Assembly (NCBI GenBank): GCA_948567375.1
Contig: CAOYZS010000005.1
Coordinates: forward strand, 744,001 to 808,000
Reading direction: 5' to 3'
From: Lunularia cruciata
Lineage: Eukaryota; Streptophyta; Marchantiopsida; Lunulariales; Lunulariaceae
Length of the DNA: 64,000 nucleotides
Below, piece by piece: positions 55,139 to 64,000 of the stretch. Positions within the stretch are counted from its first letter, which is position 1. Every line of letters begins with the position of its first letter. The notes beneath the pieces were generated by a model. The model saw nothing but the letters and a program-made list of their open reading frames with translations, ran no database searches and had not been told where the DNA came from. Position numbers and translations under genes: made by a program.

Positions 55139-58100
55139 TATGACAACCCAACAAATATCACTTTTGCGGTAATCAAGTAAGTAAAAATTGTTCCCGCAAA
55201 GATACAATTCAGAATTGGTCAAATACAAAGTCAATTAATAACAAGTAGTTCTTCTTGGTTGCGTCTTTAATCTCTCAAAAAGAAACCACACCCAAAAGAG
55301 AGTAACAAGCATTGCTCATAGGCCCATCAGACAAAAATGTCACAATTAATCACAACTCCATCAAATCTTTCCAAACAATCTTCATTGTGATGATTCAATC
55401 TCTTCAAATTAATGGCAATTCACTACAAAATGACTTTGCCTCAGAATTGTGTTCCACCCTTCCACTCAAGGCACATCTTCCTTGATCAAAATTGCTTCAC
55501 ATCAACTCAACGTTGCACTACAATTCCTTTCAAATCTGTCAAGGCATTGCTATAATTGCACTTCACTCAAGATCAAACACACAGAATGAAGATCATGGCT
55601 GCAGAATCTAAAATCCAACAAACACACTGACTTGCACTTCAGAATTCTCCAAACACTCACAAACACAAACATAATGCTAATACTCAGAATTAAGCTCAAG
55701 CAACGAGAACAACTTCACAACACTTTGCTTTATCTATTATCAGAAATATGAGCACTAAACAACCACACACTGTGCATGCCTCCTTTAAATAGGAAAATTC
55801 TTTGATAGTTATCTAACTCCCTAAACTGCTTCCTAACTACCTCTAACAACTTGCAGATCCGAAATAACAATGCACTCCTTCATATCTGCCCTCCACAATC
55901 TCAATCTATTACTACTCCAATCCAATGTCTGCTTCTTCTTTGGCTCCCAAACCCGATGTAACTTCATAGACTACTCTATCCTCAGGTTTACCAACTACCA
56001 ATTCTAACACCTCTTCACCCTAATCTACAATTTCCATCATAGGCAATCCACATACATCTTCTTCCTACAACCTATCTTTCTCTAACATCTCCAATGTCAA
56101 CTTTGAAGACATTTGGACTCTTGCTTCTTCTACTTTGGACTTTGCTCTTACATCCTTCCGAACTTTATCTACTTCTAGCTTAACTAAATCTAATCTAATC
56201 ATGATATTGTCTTCCACTTCCAATATCTTCCTATCTACACAAGTTCTGAGACTAATCAGAACCTTATCCTTTTCATTTCTTCTCCTTGTCTCTTGCACTA
56301 ATAATCTTAACTTGTGCAACCTTGCATCTTCAATTCTTATACTGGCTTCAGTACTCAACATCACATTTATCTTCACTACTATCTCCTTCAATGGCTCAAT
56401 CCTCATCCTTCTCTCATGTTCTCGATCCGCTTGCTAGTCTTCTTGATACATTGCCAATTCTACCTCAAATTTGGCCTTCACATTCTCCTTCTCCTTCTCT
56501 TTCTGCACTATCTTCTCTTCTAGATTACGAAGTAGCTCTTGCAATCGTTCTTCTTCTCTATATTGCACTATTAACTCTCTTTGCCAGAGTTGCTTCTTCT
56601 CTTCTACACTTTGCATCACTCTATTGAGTCCTTGCTCCTTCTTTGTTACCCTTGCCATAGCATGGACGATTTTGAATTGAGAATCAATAAACTGTTGCTT
56701 CAAGATTTCATACTTAGCTATCTGTCTTTCCATGGCTATGACATTCTGCTCTATTATTCTATCTTTACCCCCCATTTCTCTCTTTAAATTTTCAATCAAC
56801 TGATTTTGTACTACAGCATCTACTCATAGTATCTCCCTTTGCTCCTCTCCTTGGGTTATACTCTCCTTCAACTCCAAATTTTCTTCTTCTAACCATGCAA
56901 GCACCTGCAACACAGTTTTTACTTCAAGATACTTGGACTACATTTCTTTCTTCTTCTCCTCTAGCTTCATCAACAATGGGCGGACAATCTCTTGCAGATA
57001 CTCTACCCCTCTAGTTTGGTTCCCTTCTTCTTGTGAGCTTTTCTCCTTCTTCGCCTCTTCTTCACCTGACACTCTTCTCCTCAGTCGGAGTCGCCTGATT
57101 GGAATTGATTTCTCATTCCTCAAACTCTCACTTCCAATTTCTCTTTTTTGACTTGGCCCTGCCTCATACATCATGCTTCTTCTTGATCAGATACCTCTCT
57201 GAATGATAACTTTCTTTTCCAATTTCTCAAGAACTTTCTCTTCTTCTTTTTGGTTATCTTCATCTGCCATCTTCAGCTTTCCCTCTTTTCCCTCTAGTAC
57301 TAGCTGCAACTCCACTCAGTCCTCACTTTCACTACTCGCTTCACCACTCTGCAATGTGAGTTTAGGTTCCTCTTCTCTCTCTGAGTCTTCTGACTTGTAC
57401 TTGGCCTCACCTTCTGATTCTTCCTCCAACAATCTATTACCACTATGTCCTTCTTTGGGTTCACTCTCCTGGTCTTTCATGGTCTCATAGCTACCACTTC
57501 TTCATCAGGTTGACTCCTCTTCTTTGACTTCAGAGTAGTCACCGCCAATCTTGCACTCTGCCCCATCTATGCATAGTACTCATCACAACTTCTAATCTGA
57601 AGAATGTACTATTGCTCATCCACATCAGCATCTCTCCTCAAGTTGGGATGAAAGTGCAACACCATCTTGTGTTGTTTTGCCGCATTCAATAGATTCAATC
57701 CCAAGTTAAAATGAGTTGCAAATGGCACGGTGTAGTGTGGAGATGTCTTGTCCCATAAATTCCATACCATCTATCTCATGCATTGATGAAAGCACTTTGC
57801 CCAATTAATGGGTTCCCCTACAAACATCTTATGGAAAAACACCACTTGGTGTTTAATCACATAAGTCATTTGCTCCAGCTTGAAGATGGCCATCATTGCT
57901 CCTATGGTGCCTCTCCTCACAAGGTCCTTATAATGCTTGACCTTATATCTATTCTTTGTGCATGTTGAAGAAAAGTCATCTTGTACTTCTTGGGTTTCTT
58001 CAGCTACCTCTCCTCTCTCCAAGAATATAGCTCCCTGCTCCTCACCCACCTCTCTTCTAAGTACTAACCTCCAATCTGACTCTATCCATCAAGTCGGATT

Positions 58101-58433
58101 TCCCCTCTTACCTTTTGCCTCGGGTCCATGCAGACACTTACTCTCTATTATCTTGGTCGTGAAATCTAGAAAGCTAAGGTTCCAGTTCCATGCTAGAAAT
58201 GTGATCCAAAGCTGCCCAAGACTTCAATCCTAGCATCTAACCTCCTAATTGCATGATTTTCTCACTACAAATTCCGAGTTCTTCTTTCTACCTCCCATCT
58301 TGCACTCCTCCACTCTGGGCTGGTGACAACTCTTCTGCCTGATTCTTGGACTAACAATCCTGACTTCCTCTCAATGCAAAAATGCATCCCTTACTACAAT
58401 CCCTTTTCCCCAATCTCCCTCAATACAACTCGT
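55139..58433 (-). repeat. Family A LTR (minus), 5' end displaced by a plus-strand LTR
   Basis: The plus strand begins TATGACAACCCAACAAATATC at about 55139, the reverse complement of the LTR end. The LTR runs to 58433, within the start of ORF3, where another LTR is inserted. Promoter-side sequence lies at about 55700-55860 (CTCCTTTAAATAGG on the plus strand at about 55782). Confidence 0.8.
55912..58433 (-). pseudogene. ORF3 (LTR-encoded protein), first sequence type
   Basis: N-terminal part from 58433, with stops; SDWRLVLRREVGEEQGAIF (about 58080-58030); open 92 codons (58049-57771) with VQDDFSSTCTKNRYKVKHYKDLVRRGTIG and KHQVVFFHKMFVGEPINWAKCF; acidic part (about 57480-57280); coiled coil (57174-56065, with an open 121-codon block at 56799-56434), then VDIGLE and the stop at 55914-55912. 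Closest to the copies at 7509-10069 and 30612-32786. Numerous stops. Confidence 0.7.
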
Positions 58434-58851
58434 TGTGGTACCCACATTTTTTGGTTTTGGATAGTTTTTAGGAAATTTTGAGCAAGAAGTACGTTAGTAA
58501 AGCCTAAAGAGGGCTAACCAGGAAAGAAATAAGAAGAAGCTTGTGTTTGGGGCATCCCAAAGTCGAACTTGGGTCAAGACCAAAGGACCCAAGATGGACA
58601 AGAGAGAAAGACAAAGAAGGGGACTTTGTATTAAGCGGTGTAGTCTGATCCAAAAAACCTATAACAAACTTCTTCGGAGTCGGCCAATCAAGAAAGTACG
58701 TGGGAAGAAAGTAATGGCCTTGAGATCAAGAAGTTCTTGATAGTGATAGGAAACAACCCCACAGAATCAATGATTGGAGAGGAGAAACAACTGAAGAATG
58801 ACCAATCAGCATAGGACTATCAAATCAAGAGTTTTGCGAGGAAGAAGCATA

Positions 58852-61483
58852 ATGTCTAGACGCTACCCTATCCCTATTCAAAGTCGACCCAAAGTGATGC
58901 AAATTGCAAATCCGTAGGAAGAAGAGTGGTTAGGATCTCAAGAATGATCTTCCATAAGAAGAGGGTGAGGAAACACATGATGGCCCCAAAAGTGAGTAAG
59001 TAGAGTGCAATGAGGGGACTTGCACTTTGTAGATTAGAAGTAGTAGCACGGATTGAAGTCTTGGCAAGACTTTGTATCACGTTCTTGGCCTGGAACTAGA
59101 ACTTCAGTTTTCTAGGTTTCATGGTAGAAATTGCGGCAAGCAATTGCAAGGATGGGCCAAAGCACGAGGAGAAGAGAGAAAATCCGGCTTGATGGATAGA
59201 ATCAGATTGGGGAATAGTCTTGGGGAGAGAAGCAGGAAAGGTAGGAGGTATCACCTTCCATCAAAAGTGTGATGCTTCAAAAGAGATTGCCGAGGTGAGG
59301 AACTTGTTTAATCAACCTCGCACCAAGAATGGGTATAAGGGTGATAGTTACATCCCTTGCTTACAATCCCTCTCCGCTCAGAGTCCATGAGCAAAGAGGG
59401 ATTGTAAACATGATGATGGCAATGTTCAAGTCAGAGCAAACCACCTATGTTACAATACAATAGGCGGTGTTCTTTCACCAAATGTTTGCAAGAGAAGTAG
59501 TAGATTGGGCAAAATGTCTGCATCAACGCGTGGGGCAGATGATTTCGGGTTGGAGAATGGATACGCCACCACATTATTTTGTGCCCTTTGCAGCTCATTT
59601 TTATTTTGGACTAAATTTGTTGAGTTTGGAAGAAAGAAGTCAAATGCACTTGCACTTTCATCCAGATCTGCGGAAAGAGGCAAATGCAATGAATGATATT
59701 ATATGGAGAGGGTGCAAGACGGTGATGAGTACTACAAGAAAAGATGAAAGGAGAGAATTGTAGCAATTGACATCCTAGGGCCAGAAAGAGAAATAAGCCT
59801 GAAAGTCGCCTTGTAACAGTTCAGCCATAGAAGGTGCAGAAGCTTAACCCAACGGCAGTGATGGTGAAAATGAAGGAATCAATGCCAGAATCCAAAGAAG
59901 AGTCCAAAGGGGAAGTCAGATCAAAGGGAGAAGTGTCAGGAGAAGAGGAAGAGTTCACCCTACAGAGTGAAGAATCAAGTAGTGGTAGTGATGGCGAGGA
60001 GGAAGTTTAGCAAACACAAAGGCAGATGGTGGATGCAGAGAAGCTGAGTCCAGAAGTCTCTATGATTGAACAGGGAGGTGAGAAGAAGAAGGGAGAAGAA
60101 GTCGTGGCACGACCATGAATTGCCAAATGGAAGGATAGTGTGCATGCAGCCAAGGTGGAGCCTAGTAAAGTTGTCATAGAAGAGGAGGAGAGCTTGGATG
60201 GGGAAACCTTGAAAGTATGAAGATCGAGACTTTAGAGTAAGGTGCAAGAAGGAGTGTTGCCTGAAGAGGAAGAAAAAGGCCAAGCCAATGATAAGAAATG
60301 TGACAGAGTGGAGTATTTTTCAAGAGTCGTGTGTCCGCTATTGGTGTTCCTACAGCAAAAGAAAGTAGAGATGATGAGTGCCAATCTCGATGTGCGCAAT
60401 GAGTTGGCAGTAGTAAAGAAGTGGAGTGTGGAAACCTTGCCATTAAGGAGTAAGCTAATGAGGGTAGAGATGGAAGCTGAAGAACTTTGTGTTGAAGAGA
60501 TTCTTCAGAGTAAGCACTTTGAAGTAATGAGAGAGGATTTAGTAAAGTGTTGCAAGTAGGCAAAGGAGATGACAACATTGGTGGTAGTGCTGAAGGGAGA
60601 AATTGTGGATGCTCAAGTAGAGTTAATACACTTGAAGGCAAGTATAGTAGTAATGTAGCAAGAGTTCGAGAGTCTCAAGAAGAAGGTCGCTGAGAAAGAT
60701 CAAGCATGATAGTGAGAGTTAGCAGAGTGCGGTAGAGAAGGAGATTGAATGTGAGGATTGATGAGGGTGGTTGAGGAGCAAATAACTATGAATCAAAAGG
60801 AGAAGGAGGTGATGAAGGCTGAATTTGAAGACAAGCTCTAGATGTATTGTAACAAATTGGAGGAAGAACAAAAGAAGGAGAAGCTCAAGATTGCAAGAGA
60901 AGCAGATAAGGTCATCGGGGTGGTAAATGAAGTCAAAGCAATGCTGAGCATGGAGGTTGAACGTAAAATGGAAGAATCCAGGTTGCACAAGTTGAATTGT
61001 TGGTGCAAGATGTGCTAGAGAAAAGCAAAGGACACGGAGTTGAACAATTTGTTAATTCATCTGTGAGAATGAGTAGATAGAAAGATATTAGAGGTAGGAA
61101 ACAATGTATGTCTCAGGTTGGATCTTGTTAGGACTGAGTTAGACAAACTTTGTAAAGAGGTACAAGAAGTAAGAAAACCCAAAGTTGTAGAAATAGGAGT
61201 GCATGTGTCTTTGGAGTTGTCATATGAGACGTTAGAGCAGAGTGGAGTGGAGGATAACAAATTAGATAAGATACCCACTAGTGCAATTGTAGTTTGTATT
61301 GAAGACATTATAGAAATAGAAGAGTGAGGAGTAGGATTGAGTAGACCCAAAGATGGTGAAATTCTTGAGAGATCATTGGGTTTGGAGTTTAGCAACCATT
61401 CTATACCGACCATTGGACCATTCTATAGCAATTTGTAACTCTATAGACAAGCCGAAGTTGAAGTGGGCATCGGATTGGAGTAG
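58852..61483 (+). pseudogene. ORF3 (LTR-encoded protein), second sequence type
   Basis: Met at 58852 (SRRYPIPIQSRP after a stop-broken start). Blocks: LEVVARIEVLARLCITFLAW (about 59035-59090), the VFFHQMFAREVVDWAKCLHQR block (59467-59530), PFAAHFYFGLNLLSLEERSQ, HLHFHPDLRKEANA (59590-59690), acidic QSEESSSGSDGEEEV (about 59960-60005), coiled coil (60242-60559 open, then broken), ending at a TAG at 61483. Special features: an inverted duplication at 59360-59412 and a 64-bp insertion at about 61389-61452 compared with E2's ORF3. Confidence 0.72.
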
Positions 61484-61594
61484 AAATAGTTTTGAGATTT
61501 GGAGAGGCAGATATGAAGAGTTGCATTGTCATTCTGCAAGTTAGAAAAGTTGTTGTAGAATGGTATAGTTATTAGTAACTATTGATTGTTTTAC

Positions 61595-61602
61595 TATTTA
61601 AG
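61595..61602 (+). promoter_or_regulatory. TATA-like box of LTR at 58434
   Basis: TATTTAAG at the conserved place, 112 bp after the ORF3 stop. Confidence 0.55.
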
Positions 61603-62449
61603 TGGAGCATTCGCAGTGTTATGTTGTTCAGTATTTATAATTTCTGAAGATAGACAAAGTGAAGTGCTGATTTTAGTACTCATTGCTTAAGCTTGATTCT
61701 AAGTATAAGCTTTGTGCGTGTGTATGTGAGTGTGTGGAGAATTTTGAAGTGCAAATCAGTGTGTGTATTGGATGTTGGATTCCGCAGCCTTGATCTTCAT
61801 TCTGTGTGTTTGATCTTGGGTGAAGTGCAATCAAAGCAATGCCTTGACAAATCTGAGAGGATTTGTAGTGTTGGTAGTATTTTGCATTTGTGTGGTATCC
61901 ACATTTTTCATTTTGGACGAGTTTTGAAAAAGAAGTGCCTTGTTGAAACCAAATTGAAACCAAATGGAGAAGAAATGAGGGGAAACTTGTGTTTTGATCA
62001 AACCTAAGGAAGTCTTCTTCATGTAAGAGGAAGAAGGACTCCGACAGGATCAGACCTGAAGAAGCTTACTTTGTGTTAGAGGAGGAAAAAACTCGGATCA
62101 GATGCCAAAGGAGGGTAGATGCTTAAGGAGGGCAGACCCGAAGGAGGAAGGGAAGTTGTAGGTTAGGATTCTTGCGGGGGTCATATCTCAATGACAACAA
62201 GTCCAAATCAATCATGCTATATCTCGTTGGAAGCGTCTTGTTCAGAGCTTTTTATTGCTACTAAAATTGCAGAGTTTGGAGGTTTGTAGCAAAACTTACA
62301 AGCATTTGAAATTTCAGGAGTAGATGTACAAAGTAGTTTGGTGTCTTCGGGTCAACACGACTTCGGACTTTAGGTTTACATGACTTCGGGTCATGAGATT
62401 TTGCCTCAAGATGAAGATGACTAAATCCAAGGTAGCCAGACGTTGGAGT

Positions 62450-63109
62450 GCAATGAAGGTGACTTTGGGAATCTTGCTAGAGGTATTAGAGGAAGTTAGA
62501 GTAAGGAAAGAAGATAATTAAGATACACATGACTTCAATTTCAGTTCTGATTGAAGATAGGAGAGAATTAGAAAAGAAATAATAGTTGTAAATAAACCCA
62601 AAGTGCAAGATCAGATAGTAAATGTCTTTGGGTCAGTTACATGAGTGCTTAGGAGAAAGTGGGTTGCAAATTAGTAGATAGTGTACCCATGGCGTAGACA
62701 TGCAAGGCGTAGATAGTGTTCCCATGCTATGCATAGTGTAGTAGCAAATTAGTAGATAGTGTACCCATCTATGCAAGGCGTAGATAGTGTACCCATGCTT
62801 TCAATTACAATTATTGATGAGTACATAGTAGAATTAATAAAGGAATTGATAGTAGTTAGACCCGAAGTAAGAGAGATAGGAGTGCAGGTGTCTTTGGATT
62901 TGACATTTGACACTTTAGAGAAGATTGGGTCGGGAGATAGAGATTTAGAAGGATTACTTGTGATAGGAATTGTAGATCATAGTGGAGAATTAATAGAATT
63001 GGTAGAGGAAATAAAAGTTGTGAAATCCGAGAATAGAGTAGTAGGAAGTGAAGTTACTTCAGGTCCGGGTTTCAAAGCCAAGGAAGAAGTAGACATCGGA
63101 TCGGATTAG
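62450..63109 (+). pseudogene. ORF3 C-terminal fragment in short solo LTR
   Basis: 116 open codons (62759-63109) carry the last part of ORF3: REIGVQVSLDLTFDTLEKIG, a hydrophobic/acidic repeat (GELIELVEEIKVVKSE) and the end EEVDIGSD with TAG at 63109. Upstream the fragment is broken by stops and by the tandem-repeat patch. The C-terminal tail is the best conserved part of ORF3 among all copies, and it sits just before the promoter. Confidence 0.65.
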
Positions 63110-63227
63110 TAACAATTTTGAGATTTGAAGAGGCAGATATGAAGAAGTGCATTGTCATTTCAGATCTGTAGGTTTGTAGAGTTGTTAGGAAGAGGTACAT
63201 TAGGAAGATAACTGTCGATTGCTTCAC

Positions 63228-63235
63228 TATTTAAG
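63228..63235 (+). promoter_or_regulatory. TATA-like box of short solo LTR
   Basis: TATTTAAG, 119 bp after the ORF3 stop and 678 bp before the LTR end. Confidence 0.6.
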
Positions 63236-64000
63236 AGTGGCATTTGTAGTCTTATGTTGTTTAGTGCTCATAATTTCTAAGAATAAATAAAGCGAAGTGT
63301 TGTGAAGTAGTGCTCGTCGTTTGAGCTTGATTCCGAGTATCAACTCTATGTTTTTGTTTGTAAGTGTGTGGAGAAATTCAAAGCGCAAGTCATGTGCTTG
63401 TTGGATGTTGGATTCCGCATCCTTGATTTTTACTCTATGTGTTTGATCCTGAGTGAAGTTCAATCAAAGCAATGCCTTGACAGATCTAAGAGGAATTGTA
63501 GTGTTGGTAGTATTCTACATTTATGAGTGCAGCAGAAATTTGATATGAAGCAATTTTGATCAAGGAAGTTGTGCCTTCAGTGGAGGGGTAGAACACAATT
63601 CTGAGGCAAAGTTGTTTTCACAGTGAAGTGTCATTTTTGGGAGAGCCTGAATCATCACAATCAAGATTGTTTGGAAAGAATTGAAGGTGTTGTGATTAAG
63701 AAGTGTGAATTTGTGACAAGACTACGAATCGGTGTTTGTTACTCTCTTTTGGGTGTGGTTTCTACCTGAGAGATTAAAGACACAATCAAGAAGAACTACA
63801 TTGTTATTGTTTGACTTCATATTTAGACATTTCTGACTAGTATCTCTACGGGAACAAACTTTACTTACCCGATTACCGCAAAAGTGATATTTGCCGGGTT
63901 GTCACAATTTGTGAGTGCAGCGTAGTGTTGATGTGAAGCAATTTTGGTCAAGAAAGTTGTGCCTTCAATGGAGGAGTAGAACACAATTCTGAGGCAAAGT

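Larger units (their letters stand above)
61891..63906 (+). repeat. Short solo LTR of family A, 2016 bp, TSD ATTTG
   Basis: Starts TGTGGTATCCACA (61891) and ends GCCGGGTTGTCACA (63906); flanked by exact ATTTG repeats (61886-61890, 63907-63911). It is about 1.4-1.8 kb shorter than other LTRs because the globular and acidic halves of ORF3 are missing. Contains a short tandem-repeat patch (62673-62802) and the TATTTAAG box at 63228. Confidence 0.92.
58434..64000 (+). repeat. Family A LTR (plus), interrupted by a solo LTR, right end outside window
   Basis: Starts TGTGGTACCCACA at 58434. It contains the spacer, ORF3 (58852-61483), a TATTTAAG box (61595-61602) and a leader to 61890. A solo LTR occupies 61891-63906, and the leader resumes at 63907 (ATTTGTGAGTGCAGCG) to the window end. 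Closest to E2's 3' LTR. Confidence 0.85.

Overview
The window is a block of plant nuclear DNA built almost entirely from nested LTR retrotransposons. I find no ordinary host gene, rRNA or CRISPR array. The evidence for a plant is indirect: Ty3/gypsy elements whose primer-binding site fits plant tRNA-Asp, non-chromoviral (Tat/Athila-like) integrases, very long LTRs and dense nesting. A large-genome, non-flowering land plant (fern, bryophyte or gymnosperm) is my guess; the sequence does not settle the species.

Two element families account for nearly everything. Family A is a Ty3/gypsy element with LTRs of about 3.4-3.8 kb that begin TGTGGTACCCACA and end GGTTGTCACA. The order is LTR, tRNA-Asp-type PBS, gag with three zinc knuckles, protease, RT, RNase H, integrase, PPT, LTR. 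Each LTR contains, in its U3 part, a reading frame of about 850 codons ('ORF3': a globular N-terminal half, an acidic middle and a coiled-coil C-terminal half). It ends about 118 bp before a conserved TATTTAAG box. Four solo LTRs with matching target-site duplications fix these LTR boundaries, so the ORF really lies inside the LTR. Family B is a GC-richer Ty3/gypsy element with LTRs of about 450-555 bp. Its pol frame (minus strand) reads protease, a cytosine-C5 DNA methyltransferase, RT, RNase H, integrase and a C-terminal PHD finger. A chromatin writer and a chromatin reader thus sit in one mobile polyprotein.

Layout: 1-10481, family A element E1 (minus), inserted in the 5' LTR of E2. 10482-21747, E2 (plus), inserted in the LTR of E3. 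21748-23918, E3 LTR (minus), inserted in the gag of a second family B copy (23919-26123, minus). That copy is inserted in a plus-strand family A LTR ending at 28369. 28370-29190, remnant LTR. 29191-29858 and 33225-33972, unidentified sequence split by a solo LTR (29859-33219, TSD CTTAG). 34239-44424, the methyltransferase element (TSD TACT), inserted in the 5' LTR of element E5. 44429-64000, E5 (plus) broken up by solo or partial family A LTRs at 46354-49908, 50719-54368, 55139-58433 and 58434-64000, the last itself containing a solo LTR at 61891-63906.

All pol genes carry stops, frameshifts or lost catalytic residues, so no copy here looks autonomous. The methyltransferase domain (445 codons) and the family B gag (534 codons) are nevertheless fully open. 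Most stops in the methyltransferase polyprotein can be explained by C-to-T change at CG or CHG sites, as expected of methylated DNA.
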